Source of the DNA: Saccharothrix deserti
Lineage (GTDB): Bacteria; Actinomycetota; Actinomycetes; Mycobacteriales; Pseudonocardiaceae
NCBI RefSeq assembly: GCF_009769385.1
Contig: NZ_VKAB01000012.1
Location: forward strand, 248,001-312,000
Direction of reading: 5' to 3'
DNA: 64,000 bases
In this document: one piece after another, positions 8,998 through 17,230 of the stretch
Numbering within the stretch: the stretch's first letter is position 1
Layout of the letters: each line of letters opens with the position of its first letter
Notes under the pieces: generated by a model
What the model was told of the DNA's origin: nothing
Database searches by the model: none
What the model saw: the letters and a program-made list of their open reading frames with translations, nothing else
Position numbers and translations under genes: made by a program

Positions 8998-9708
8998 ATG
9001 AGCAGCAAGAACCCGACCGTCGTCCTCGTCCACGGCGCGTTCGCCGACTCGTCCAGCTGGAACGGCGTGGTGGCCCTGCTCCAAGACCGGGGCTACGAGG
9101 TCGTCGCGGTGTCGAACCCGCTGCGCGGTGTCGACAGCGACGCGGCCTACGTCGCCTCCGTCGCCAAGGCCGTGGACGGCCCGGTCGTGCTGGTCGGCCA
9201 CTCCTACGGCGGCGTGCTGATCAGCCGGGCTGCGCAGGAGCTGCCGAACGTGGACGCGCTGGTCTACATCGCGGCGTTCCAGCCGGACACCGGTGACAGC
9301 GCGCTGGGGCTCGCGACCCGCTTCCCGGGTGCCAAGCTGGGCCCGGACACCACCGCGGTGCTCGTGCACGACGGCGAGCCGGAGCTGCGGATCAAGTCGG
9401 AGGACTTCCGCGACGTCTTCGCCGGTGACCTGCCCGCGGACACGACCCGGGTGATGGCGGCGACCCAGCGCCCGGTCACCGAGAAGGCCCTCACCACGGG
9501 CCTGTCGGGTGAGCCCGCGTGGCGCAGGCTGCCGTCCTGGGCGCTGGTGGCCACACAGGACAACGCCATCCCGGCGCAGGCGCAGGAGTTCATGGCCGAG
9601 CGCGCGGGGTCGAAGACCGTCCGCGTCGACGCGTCCCACGCGGTCGCGGTGTCCAACCCGGACGCCGTCGCGGACCTGATCCTCGAGGCCGCGAAGGCCA
9701 CCGCCTGA
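8998..9708 (+). CDS. Alpha/beta-fold hydrolase (esterase-like)
   Basis: A 236-residue soluble alpha/beta hydrolase. The N-terminal strand-loop VVLVHGAFADSSSWNGV carries the oxyanion HG motif, GHSYGG holds the nucleophile Ser, TQDNAI supplies the likely acid Asp, and DASHAV the catalytic His. The relatives are small esterases and chloroperoxidase-like hydrolases of unknown natural substrate. ATG at 8998 follows GAGG by 6-7 bases; a GTG 12 bases upstream is less well placed. Transcription should be controlled by the divergent TetR protein through the two operator copies just upstream. A detoxification or signal-hydrolysis role is an inference. Confidence 0.86.
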   Translation: MSSKNPTVVLVHGAFADSSSWNGVVALLQDRGYEVVAVSNPLRGVDSDAAYVASVAKAVDGPVVLVGHSYGGVLISRAAQELPNVDALVYIAAFQPDTGDSALGLATRFPGAKLGPDTTAVLVHDGEPELRIKSEDFRDVFAGDLPADTTRVMAATQRPVTEKALTTGLSGEPAWRRLPSWALVATQDNAIPAQAQEFMAERAGSKTVRVDASHAVAVSNPDAVADLILEAAKATA

Positions 9709-9884
9709 CCACTCCTCCGCGGGGTGCCGCCACGGGCACCCCGCAGTCGGTCAGGAGCCGACACCCATGCGCATGTGTAATCGCCGCAGGTATTGGACCT
9801 GTCATGTTCGGCGACCATACGGTCGAGGTGCCGACGGATTCCCTACTCCGGATGGAATTCGTGGCCTCTCAACCAGGAGTGAGC

Positions 9885-10433
9885 ATGACGACGGAAGACC
9901 CTGCAGGCGTGTCCCGAGCCGATGTGCTGCGCGGTTTCGGGATGACCGCGGTGGGAGTGGCGGCAGGCTCCCTGCTCGGCTCCGGCACCGCGACCGCCGC
10001 CCCCGGCACCCGGGACCACCCGAACGTCAAGCTGATCAAGGACTACTACGCGGCCTACGCGACGGGTGACCCGAACGAGCTGCGCCGGTTCTTCGCCGAC
10101 GACATCCGGTGGACGATCCCCGGCCACCACCCGCTGTCGGGCACCAAGACCGGCGTCGAGGAAGTGCTGGCGTTCTTCACCGAACTGGCCAAGGCGGGCT
10201 TCCGCGCCGAGCCGATCGCGCTGGCCCCGGACGGCGACTGGGTCATCGACCTGCACCGCGGCTGGAGCACCAACCCGGAGGGTCTGGACATCACCTGGGC
10301 GCTGGCGTTCAAGATCCGGGCGCGGCGGATCGTCGAGGCGATCAACTTCGCCGCCGACCAGCACGCGGCCGACCGGTTCTTCTGGCAGACCTACGAGCTG
10401 GGCCCGATCCCGGACCGCCTGAACCGGCGCTGA
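9885..10433 (+). CDS. Exported SnoaL-like (NTF2-fold) protein
   Basis: A 182-residue protein: a Tat-like leader (SRADVLRGFGMTAVGVAAG ... ATAAP) and then a SnoaL/NTF2-like domain with the typical opening LIKDYYAAYATGDPNELRRFFADDIRWTIPG. The fold is a small cone-shaped pocket used by polyketide cyclases, limonene-epoxide hydrolases and many uncharacterised proteins. The leader has only one of the two usual arginines, so the export route is uncertain. ATG at 9885 has AGGAG 6 bases upstream. It follows the hydrolase gene in the same direction after 176 bases and may have its own promoter. Substrate unknown. Confidence 0.75.
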   Translation: MTTEDPAGVSRADVLRGFGMTAVGVAAGSLLGSGTATAAPGTRDHPNVKLIKDYYAAYATGDPNELRRFFADDIRWTIPGHHPLSGTKTGVEEVLAFFTELAKAGFRAEPIALAPDGDWVIDLHRGWSTNPEGLDITWALAFKIRARRIVEAINFAADQHAADRFFWQTYELGPIPDRLNRR

Positions 10434-10454
10434 CGTCGTGGTCGCGCGGGCAGC

Positions 10455-11741
10455 TCACCCCTGCCCGCGCGACCAGGTCTCCGGGTCCGCGGTGGTCTGC
10501 ACGCCGGTGGCCAGGTCCTTGACCTCGTGCGGCCTGCCGTCCTCGAACGGCGGGAACCACACGAACGGGATGCCCTTGCGGGAGGCGTACCGGACCTGCT
10601 TGGCCAGCTTGTCCTCCTGGTGGTACAGCTCGACGTTGAAACCGCGTTCCCGCAACGCCTTCGCCGTTCCGGTGGCTCGCTGACGCCCGTCCTTCGGCAG
10701 CACCACGAGAACATCGGTCGGCGTGCTCGGTCCGGTGTCGAGCAGCCCGGCGGAGAGCACCTTGGCGAAGATCCGGGTCAGCCCGATCGACATGCCGACA
10801 CCCGGCAGGCTGCGGCGGATGAACGACCCGGCCAGGTTCTCGTACCGGCCGCCCGAGCAGATGGCGCCGTACTCGGGCCAGTCCACGAAGTTCCCCTCGT
10901 AGACCGTGCCGGTGTAGTAGTCCAGGCCGCGTGCGATGGAGAAGTCGGCGACGACCTCGGGCAGGTCGGACAGCTCCCGGAGCACGAAGTCCAGCTCTTC
11001 GAGGCCTTCTTCGAGCAGGCCCGACGTGATCCCGAGCTTCCGCACCGCCTCCACTCCACCGCGCAGCCGCGCCAACTCCAGCACGGCCTCGACCTGCTCC
11101 GGCTTCAGCCGGTCGACCAACAGGTCCGCCACCCCGTCGACACCGATCTTGCCGATCTTGTCCACGGCGCGGATGACGTCGAGCGGGTCCGCGATGCCCA
11201 GGCCCTCGTAGAAGCCCTGCAGCACCTTGCGGTTGTTGACGTTGATGGTCCACGCGGGCAGGTCGAGCGAGGTCAGCACCTCGTGGATGATGCGCGGCAG
11301 CTCGGCGTCGAAGTGCAACGGCACCTCGTCCACGTTGATCACGTCGATATCGCACTGGGTGAACTCGCGGAACCGCCCGTCCTGCGGCCGTTCACCACGC
11401 CACACGCGCTGCACCTGGTACCGCTTGAACGGGAAGACCAGCTCGTTGAAGTGCTGCGCCGCGTACCGCGCGAACGGCACGGTGAGGTCGAAGTGCAGCC
11501 CGAGCTGCCCCTCCTCCGAGCCCTGCGCCCGCCCGAGCGTGTAGACCTCGTTCGAGGTCTCCCCCTTGGCCAGCAACACCTCCACCCGCTCCACCGCGGG
11601 CGTCTCGACCGAGCAGAACCCGTACCGCTCGAACGCCGCCCGGATGCCGTCCAGCCAGCGCAGTTCGACCATGCGCACATGCGGCAGCCACTCGGGGAAG
11701 CCGCTGACGGGCACGGGCCGCACCACGGGCTGATCGCTCAT
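10455..11741 (-). CDS. hisS: Histidyl-tRNA synthetase, eukaryal/archaeal-like type
   Basis: A 428-residue class II aminoacyl-tRNA synthetase. The motif 2 region is RVWRGERPQDGRFREFTQCD and the histidine-binding signature is ARGLDYYTGTVYEG; the Gly-rich motif 3 region is GVGMSIGLTRIF and the C-terminal anticodon-binding domain begins near TDVLVVLPK. Instead of the LRPEGTA found in E. coli and mycobacterial HisRS, it has LHFDLTVPFARY, the form seen in eukaryal and archaeal enzymes. The start follows a normal length for the family. It is transcribed alone, with no relA or tRNA gene near it. It may be a second, accessory HisRS or the only one in the genome; this window cannot tell. Confidence 0.88.
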   Translation of the reverse strand: MSDQPVVRPVPVSGFPEWLPHVRMVELRWLDGIRAAFERYGFCSVETPAVERVEVLLAKGETSNEVYTLGRAQGSEEGQLGLHFDLTVPFARYAAQHFNELVFPFKRYQVQRVWRGERPQDGRFREFTQCDIDVINVDEVPLHFDAELPRIIHEVLTSLDLPAWTINVNNRKVLQGFYEGLGIADPLDVIRAVDKIGKIGVDGVADLLVDRLKPEQVEAVLELARLRGGVEAVRKLGITSGLLEEGLEELDFVLRELSDLPEVVADFSIARGLDYYTGTVYEGNFVDWPEYGAICSGGRYENLAGSFIRRSLPGVGMSIGLTRIFAKVLSAGLLDTGPSTPTDVLVVLPKDGRQRATGTAKALRERGFNVELYHQEDKLAKQVRYASRKGIPFVWFPPFEDGRPHEVKDLATGVQTTADPETWSRGQG

Positions 11742-11932
11742 GACCAGAAGTCCACCGGAAACCGGTCGCACGCGCCAACAGCTTTTCCGTCGACCGGCCG
11801 CCACTGTGGCGCTCGACTGAGCCGAAATCTCCAAGAAACGCGGGTGCGCCCACGGGCACAGTCGTCGGTGGGCCGGCCGGCGACCAGCTTCGCGACCTGG
11901 GTGCGGGACCACGTGGCCGCGTTCCGACAAAA

Positions 11933-11968
11933 AGATCGCCCGCCGACTCGGGAGTCGGCGGGCGATCT
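11933..11968 (-). terminator. Intrinsic terminator of the serine hydrolase gene
   Basis: A perfect 16-bp GC-rich stem (arms 11933-11948 and 11953-11968, loop CGGG). On the minus strand it is followed at once by TTTTTG, starting 15 bases after the serine hydrolase stop codon. This is a textbook Rho-independent terminator, unusual in having a real T tract in this GC-rich genome. Confidence 0.88.
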
Positions 11969-11982
11969 CGGACAACGGGAGA

Positions 11983-13446
11983 TCAGCGCAGCGAAGTGAC
12001 GATCCGGTCCACGGCCGCACCCAGCTTGGCGTACTTCTCGGTGTACAGCACCGGGAAGACGCCGGGCGGGTCGGCGGGACGGTAGGTGTCGACGTAGTCG
12101 GTGCCCAGGTTGGAGAACGCGACCACGATGTAGTTGCGCTTCTCCTTGCCCGGCAAGGACTTCACGATGCCCGCGTCGCTACCGGTGGTGTCGACCCAGC
12201 CGGTCTTGTGCCCGTAGGTCACCTCGGCGGACTCGTTGCACGGCCGCACGTCGCTGTCGTACACGGCGTCACCGACCTTGACCGTGCCGTCGGGCTGGAT
12301 CCAGCGCTGCGGCGTGACCTGCGGGATGCCCTGGACCGGGTAGTCGCGCCCGCACCAGTTGGTGGTGGACAGCATCTCGTTGTGGCCCTGGTCGCCCAGC
12401 GACTTGAGGAACTGGCCGCGCGAGGCCGCGCTCAGCTCGTTGCGGGTGACCGCCTTGCCCGCGTCGGTCGTCCACAGCGTGCCGTAGCCGCCGTTGACCA
12501 GCAGGAGCAGCTTCGCGGTGTCGATGCTGCTCATGTTCGAGCCGATCCACCGGCCGCCGTTGCCCGGGTTGGTGCCGGTCACCATCAGCGTCGGCATGCC
12601 GAGGTCGACGAACATCTGGTTGACCTGGTCCCACGCGCCCAGGTCGTGGATCATCTTGATCAGCGCGCAGGTCGACTCGTTCTGCGACTTGGTGATCATC
12701 TCGTCGAAGTGCTGCCGGATCACCTTGCTGGACGCGCCGCCGCACGCCGGGTTGATCGTCACCGGCTGGTAGTCGTAGACGGCGTCGAGGTTCACCCGAC
12801 CCGCGTCGGCCAGCCGCAGCACGCCGAAGCCCACCATCAGCTTGAGCACCGAGGCCGGGTACGGCGAGGAGAAGTCGATCGGCGCGTTCTCCCGGCCGGC
12901 GAGCACGTCACGGGTGCCCTTGCCGCCGTTGACGTCCCACTCGGTGTCGTCCCACCACCGGTAGCGCACCTGGTCGGTGGCCAGCTTCCGCTTGTTCAGC
13001 GGCACCACGACGCCGTTCGGGTACTGCGGGCTGAGCAGCACGTCGGCCATCGCGATCGGCCGGCCGTAGCCGTCCAGCTCGATCACCGCGAGGTCCATGT
13101 TCGGCATCTGGTGGATCGGCCGGCCGGCGGCGGCGCTCGACGAGGCCGACAGCTCGGCGGCCATCTCCTCGGCGGGCACCGAGTCGTACTTCTCCGGCGC
13201 GCCGGCACGGGACGTGCCCGCCCGGGACGTGCCCGCTCGACCTGACGCCGTCACCTGCTCCGGCGGCGTCAGGTCGATGACGTCCTTGAAGTCCTGCGCG
13301 ACCACGGCCTGCCGCAGCGCCTCGGCGAGGCGGGCGCTCACGTTGTCGCCCGCACTCGCGGTCGACACCGTGGTCATGGCGCCGACCAGTGTCGTCGCCC
13401 CGACCAGAGCGGTGGCGGTCAGCAGCCTGCGTCGGAAAGATCTCAT
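11983..13446 (-). CDS. Secreted serine beta-lactamase/D,D-peptidase-like protein
   Basis: A 487-residue exported protein. The signal peptide (MRSFRRRLLTATALVGATTL ... STASAG) is followed by a low-complexity stretch with a GTSRAGTSRAG repeat, then a penicillin-recognising serine hydrolase domain. Active-site motifs are Ser199-Val-Leu-Lys202 (SxxK), Ser254-Gln-Asn256 (SxN) and Lys414-Thr-Gly416 (KTG), in the order and spacing of class A beta-lactamases and low-molecular-weight penicillin-binding proteins. The ATG at 13446 has GGGGGA upstream. It may hydrolyse beta-lactams or act on peptidoglycan stem peptides; the extra insertions make a plain class A lactamase less likely. It ends at a strong terminator and is transcribed alone. 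Confidence 0.82.
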   Translation of the reverse strand: MRSFRRRLLTATALVGATTLVGAMTTVSTASAGDNVSARLAEALRQAVVAQDFKDVIDLTPPEQVTASGRAGTSRAGTSRAGAPEKYDSVPAEEMAAELSASSSAAAGRPIHQMPNMDLAVIELDGYGRPIAMADVLLSPQYPNGVVVPLNKRKLATDQVRYRWWDDTEWDVNGGKGTRDVLAGRENAPIDFSSPYPASVLKLMVGFGVLRLADAGRVNLDAVYDYQPVTINPACGGASSKVIRQHFDEMITKSQNESTCALIKMIHDLGAWDQVNQMFVDLGMPTLMVTGTNPGNGGRWIGSNMSSIDTAKLLLLVNGGYGTLWTTDAGKAVTRNELSAASRGQFLKSLGDQGHNEMLSTTNWCGRDYPVQGIPQVTPQRWIQPDGTVKVGDAVYDSDVRPCNESAEVTYGHKTGWVDTTGSDAGIVKSLPGKEKRNYIVVAFSNLGTDYVDTYRPADPPGVFPVLYTEKYAKLGAAVDRIVTSLR

Positions 13447-13534
13447 AGAGTTCCCCCAGAAGTGGATCTGTCTGCGCCGCCGACCGTAGTGCATTGGTGG
13501 CGAATGGGTGACGTAGGCCGCTGGAATTCAGGTA

Positions 13535-15166
13535 TTAGCGGAACGTCGTCAGAAACTGGTCGCGGAACGTGTTCATCGGGCTGACCGGCGCCTGCGGGCC
13601 CGGCTTGAGACCGTCCGACCAGCCCCAGGCGGCGGTCCGGGCCGGCACGGCCGGGTCGCGGGCCACGATGGTGATCGGCACGTCCTTGCTCGCGTCCGCG
13701 CCCGTCACGAACTGCGCGGGCTGGTGGTCGCCCAGGAAGACCAGCACGAGGTTGTCGTCGCCGTAGGTCTCGACGTAGGACACGAGGGTGTTGATCGAGT
13801 ACTCGATCGACCTGGCGTAGTCGTCCCGCACCACCGAGGGGTCACGGCCGAAGATGTCTTCCATCGGGGCCTCGCCCGACTTCATCGAGTTGTACACCGA
13901 GCCGTCGCCGACTTCGTCCCAGTCGACCGCCGACGCCTGGGGCGACCACGGCGCGTGGCTGGACAGCAACGGGATCGCGGCCATCACGGGGGCGTGTTCG
14001 GCGTCGCGCTCGTTGCGCTGGAACATCGACATCGTGTACTGGTCGGGCATGGTCGTGTAGCCGAACCGGGGACCCCGGTAGCCGAGGTCGTCGAACCCGT
14101 AGATCCGGTTGTAGTCGAAGAACTCGCCCTCCGGCCAGGTCTTGACGATGCCCGGCATGACGCCGACCGAACGCCAGCCCGCGCGCCGGAACGCACCGCC
14201 CAGCGTCAACCGGTCGCTGGCCAGCAGGGTGCGGTAGCGCTGCTGGTTGTCGATCCACAGCCCGGACAGCAGGGTGGCCTGGGCGAGCCAACTGCCGCCG
14301 CCCGCCGTCGGCGAGGTGAGGAACGCGCTGCGCGAGGCGTACCCGGCCGCGGCCAGCCGCCGGGTGCCCTCGTCGAGCACCGCGCCCACTTTCGGCGCCA
14401 TGTCGGGGTGCTCCACCGCGGAACGGCCGTAGCTCTCCACGAACGCCACGACGACGTCCTTGCCGCGCAAGGCGGTCAGCATCTGGTCGGCCGAGGTGTC
14501 GCGGAACGCGTCCACAGCCGACTCAACCGCGAATTGCTCCTGGTCACGCAGACCCGCCCGCACCTGACGGGCGTGGTCGTAGACGAACTCCGCCGTGCTG
14601 TGCGACGCGATCGGCACACCGGGCGCGACTTGCAGACCCGGTGCGGCAACCGAGATCCACACGACCGCGAGCACCGCGACCACCCGCGTGACGACGGGCC
14701 GGTGGCGACCCACCACTCCGGTCAGCCGCACCGCGGACCCCGTCATCAGGAACACCACCACGACCGCCAGCAACACGGCCGACACCACCGCCGCGATCGC
14801 CGCGAACCGGCCCGAGGTCACGTCCACGTAGTCCACCGCGGGCGTCAGCAACGGCCAGTCGAGGACCAGGTCGAACGGCCGGTCGACCACCTCCTCGAAG
14901 CCGATGTCCAGCACCTTCACCACGAGCAGGACCCCGAGCCCGACCCCGCCGACCACCGCGACGACGCGTCGTGGCCGTTCGGGCAGCACGAGCACCAGCA
15001 CCACGGCGAGCAGCCCCTCCACCGGGATGCGCAGGAACTCGGCGACCGCGAACCGGTCGTAGTCCCTGGGGAGTACCAGCGCGAACAACACGAACAGAGC
15101 AGCCAGGACGGTCAGGACAGTCGCCACGACCCGGCGGACACGATGATCCACAACACCCTCGGCCAT
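13535..15166 (-). CDS. Membrane-anchored sulfatase/alkaline phosphatase-superfamily protein
   Basis: A 543-residue protein with about five N-terminal membrane spans and then a large extracellular domain. The domain has sulfatase or phosphotransferase features: VVVAFVESYGRSAVEH early, a Ser/Thr-rich nucleophile region (FLTSPTAGGGSWLAQATLLSG) and a late metal site (VFLGDHQPAQFV). The layout resembles LtaS-like lipoteichoic-acid synthases and phosphoethanolamine transferases, which act on the outer face of the membrane. The ATG at 15166 follows GGAGGA by 6 bases; the longer upstream ATG has none. It is divergent from the RibD-like reductase gene, 84 bases away. Substrate unknown; cell-envelope modification is an inference. 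Confidence 0.78.
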   Translation of the reverse strand: MAEGVVDHRVRRVVATVLTVLAALFVLFALVLPRDYDRFAVAEFLRIPVEGLLAVVLVLVLPERPRRVVAVVGGVGLGVLLVVKVLDIGFEEVVDRPFDLVLDWPLLTPAVDYVDVTSGRFAAIAAVVSAVLLAVVVVFLMTGSAVRLTGVVGRHRPVVTRVVAVLAVVWISVAAPGLQVAPGVPIASHSTAEFVYDHARQVRAGLRDQEQFAVESAVDAFRDTSADQMLTALRGKDVVVAFVESYGRSAVEHPDMAPKVGAVLDEGTRRLAAAGYASRSAFLTSPTAGGGSWLAQATLLSGLWIDNQQRYRTLLASDRLTLGGAFRRAGWRSVGVMPGIVKTWPEGEFFDYNRIYGFDDLGYRGPRFGYTTMPDQYTMSMFQRNERDAEHAPVMAAIPLLSSHAPWSPQASAVDWDEVGDGSVYNSMKSGEAPMEDIFGRDPSVVRDDYARSIEYSINTLVSYVETYGDDNLVLVFLGDHQPAQFVTGADASKDVPITIVARDPAVPARTAAWGWSDGLKPGPQAPVSPMNTFRDQFLTTFR

Positions 15167-15238
15167 GCAAGTCCTCCGCGATCGTGCCAACCCCTATGAG
15201 TAGAACGCGTGCACACCTGCCGACGGTTCAGGGGTCGG

Positions 15239-15244
15239 TACGGT
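15239..15244 (+). promoter_or_regulatory. -10 element of a leaderless promoter for the RibD-like reductase
   Basis: TACGGT ends 6 bases before the GTG at 15251, the spacing expected when transcription begins at the first base of the start codon. There is no Shine-Dalgarno sequence before this GTG, which supports a leaderless mRNA. Confidence 0.55.
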
Positions 15245-15250
15245 AGTCGC

Positions 15251-15922
15251 GTGAACCGTCCACACGTCCTGCTCAGCGTCGCCGTCAGCGTGGACGGCTA
15301 CATCGACGACCGTGGCGACGAGCGGTTCCCGTTGTCGAACGCCGAGGACTTCGACCACGTCGACCGGGTGCGCGCGGAGTCGGGTGCGATCCTGGTCGGC
15401 GCCGCGACGATCCGGCGGGACAACCCGCGGCTGCTCGTCAACAGCGCGGAACGACGTGCCGCACGGGTCGCCGAAGGACGTCCGGAGTACCCGTTGAAGG
15501 TCACCGTGACCAGCAGCGGCGACCTCGACCCGGCGCTCAAGTTCTGGCACCACGGCGGCGACAAGCTCGTCTACACGACGGATTCCGGGCGTGCGCGTGC
15601 CTCTGGCGCGGTCGGTCACCTGGCGGAGGTCGTGTGCCTCGGGCCGGTCATCGACTTCGGCGCGTTGCTGGACGACCTCGGTGAGCGCGGTGTGGACCGG
15701 CTCATGGTGGAGGGCGGCGGCACGATCCACACCGCGTTCCTGTCCGCCGGGCTGGCCGACGAGATCCGGATGGCCGTCGCGCCGATGCTGATCGGCCAGG
15801 CCAACGCGCCGCGGTTCGTCAACCCGGCCGAGTTCCCGGGCGGCCCGGCCCACCGCTTCCACCTCGAAGAGGTCACCAAACTGGGTGACGTCGCCGTGCT
15901 GCGCTACTTCCCGAAGGTCTGA
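15251..15922 (+). CDS. RibD C-terminal-type pyrimidine/pterin reductase
   Basis: A 223-residue NADPH-dependent reductase of the RibD_C/dihydrofolate-reductase fold. Recognisable parts are the opening HVLLSVAVSVDGYIDD, the AGAILVGAATIRRDNPRLLVN segment and MVEGGGTIHTAFL near residue 160. In riboflavin synthesis this domain reduces the ribosyl side chain of the aminopyrimidine made from GTP. Here it stands without a deaminase domain and lies near a second-type GTP cyclohydrolase II, so it probably works on a product of that enzyme or a relative. The GTG at 15251 was chosen because the family alignment begins there and a -10 box sits at leaderless spacing. Its last 19 bases overlap the convergent DoxX gene. 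Confidence 0.85.
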   Translation: MNRPHVLLSVAVSVDGYIDDRGDERFPLSNAEDFDHVDRVRAESGAILVGAATIRRDNPRLLVNSAERRAARVAEGRPEYPLKVTVTSSGDLDPALKFWHHGGDKLVYTTDSGRARASGAVGHLAEVVCLGPVIDFGALLDDLGERGVDRLMVEGGGTIHTAFLSAGLADEIRMAVAPMLIGQANAPRFVNPAEFPGGPAHRFHLEEVTKLGDVAVLRYFPKV

Positions 15923-16311
15923 AGCAGGGCTCGAACGGTGTCGCGGCGGAACCACGCGACCACGGCCGCCAGCGCGAGCAGGATCGCGGGCAACATCGCG
16001 CCGTCCGTGTCGCCCAGGATGACCAGCTCCGTGCCGACCGCACCGGCCATCACGCCCACCAGGCCCAACCCGGCGAGCCCGCACAGGCGCGGGACGAGCA
16101 GGCCGAGCGCGCCCGCCAGTTCCAGCACACCGGTGACGTACCGCAGCCACTGCCCGAACCCGATCTTGTCGAACTTGCCCACGAAGTCGTCGCCGAGCAG
16201 CGATACCCCGCTGTAGACGAAATACGCGGCCAGCAGCAGCTGCAACGCCCACAGCACGACGTTCCCGACGGTGCGCACGACACTCGTTCGTGTGGGACCG
16301 GACACAGCCAT
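15904..16311 (-). CDS. DoxX-like small membrane protein
   Basis: A 135-residue protein with four predicted spans. The pattern LLLAAYFVYSGVSLLGDDFVGKFDKIGFGQWLRYVTGVLELAGA is the DoxX/DUF4267-like signature, with the conserved FxKIG and Tyr-Val-Thr-Gly-Glu helix. DoxX-family proteins are quinone- or thiol-linked membrane subunits, and many have no known role. ATG follows AAGGAG by 8 bases and its first base is shared with the TGA of the CDP-alcohol transferase gene upstream, so the two are translationally coupled. It may serve as a membrane partner in the same pathway. Confidence 0.8.
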   Translation of the reverse strand: MAVSGPTRTSVVRTVGNVVLWALQLLLAAYFVYSGVSLLGDDFVGKFDKIGFGQWLRYVTGVLELAGALGLLVPRLCGLAGLGLVGVMAGAVGTELVILGDTDGAMLPAILLALAAVVAWFRRDTVRALLQTFGK

Positions 16312-17183
16312 CACTTGACTCCTTGAACCGAGACGGAGGCGTTGCGCCACAGCCACACGATGTCACGTCCGAACGACCAGATGAGCGAGGCCAGCGCGAG
16401 TCCGACCAGCACACCGGCGTACGGCACCAGCCCGGACGCGGCGACGACGAGCACGATCCCCTGCACGGCGGCGACTGCCTTGCGCGCGTAGCTGGGCGGC
16501 AGAGCGCCCCGCAGCCAGTCCAGCCCCCAGGAAGCCGCGACGAACGCGTACCGCAGGGCGCCCATCACCAGCACCCACGGCCCGAACGACAAGGCGACGT
16601 GCACGCTGAGCACCAGGATCAGGAACGCGTCGACCTCCATGTCGAACCGCGCGCCCATCGGTGACGAGGTGCCGGTGCGGCGGGCGACCTGGCCGTCCAC
16701 GAAGTCCAGCGCGAGGGCGACGGAGGCGAACACGACGAGGACAGCCGTCTCACCCGCCCTGTCCGCCACCAACGCTGTGACACCGCCGACCAGCAAACCT
16801 CTGGCGAGCGTGACGCGGTCGGCGGGCCCGAGCAGACCGCGCGCGGACCGCTGCACCGCGCCGCTCAGCAACGCCTGGGTCGCGACCGCGTAGGCAATAC
16901 CCGCAAGCCAGCCCATCACGCCGAGCCCGACCGTGCTCTCCAGCACGCCGAGCAAGATCACTTGGATGCCGGCCCAAGCGGCAGGTTCTGCGTTGAATTG
17001 CGCCGCCTTCGGCGTCGCGGGCGAGGTCACCCGACTGTGATCGATTGCGACGCTCCGCGTCGGGCCGGTCGTTCGCGCCTGATCCCGCGACGATCGAAAA
17101 GCGTGATCGCCGCGGGATGAGTCGCGAACGACCGACGCGACCCCGCGCACGGCCGGAGTGGTGCTGTGCTGAAGTGTGGTCAT
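16311..17183 (-). CDS. CDP-alcohol phosphatidyltransferase-family membrane enzyme
   Basis: A 290-residue protein with about six spans. The defining motif of the family, D-G-x2-A-R-x8-G-x3-D-x3-D, is complete in DGQVARRTGTSSPMGARFDM plus EVD. Such enzymes transfer a phospho-alcohol from a CDP-linked donor to an alcohol acceptor in the membrane, for example in phosphatidylinositol synthesis. The ATG has GAGGGG close upstream. The first 60 or so residues are poorly conserved and are encoded across a large inverted repeat, so the true start could be later. It is followed directly by the DoxX-like gene and is divergent from the dehydrogenase gene. Donor and acceptor are unknown; neighbours suggest a role in the pterin-like pathway. 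Confidence 0.8.
   Translation of the reverse strand: MTTLQHSTTPAVRGVASVVRDSSRGDHAFRSSRDQARTTGPTRSVAIDHSRVTSPATPKAAQFNAEPAAWAGIQVILLGVLESTVGLGVMGWLAGIAYAVATQALLSGAVQRSARGLLGPADRVTLARGLLVGGVTALVADRAGETAVLVVFASVALALDFVDGQVARRTGTSSPMGARFDMEVDAFLILVLSVHVALSFGPWVLVMGALRYAFVAASWGLDWLRGALPPSYARKAVAAVQGIVLVVAASGLVPYAGVLVGLALASLIWSFGRDIVWLWRNASVSVQGVK
17066..17134. repeat. Large imperfect inverted repeat near the start of the CDP-alcohol transferase gene
   Basis: Arms 17066-17089 and 17111-17134 pair over 24 bp with two mismatches around a 21-base loop. Read from the minus-strand gene, it falls at about codons 17-40. A stem this stable inside a 5' coding region is unusual and may act as an attenuator or a protein-binding dyad, or mark a mis-assigned start. 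Confidence 0.7.
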
Positions 17184-17230
17184 CGTGCCCCTCGTCGGCG
17201 GTGGGCCCCGGTTGTTCGGAGGTTGTATAG

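Noticed and set aside
10527-11999. Plus-strand open frame opposite hisS
   Set aside because: Antisense to an unmistakable histidyl-tRNA synthetase; no motif of its own.
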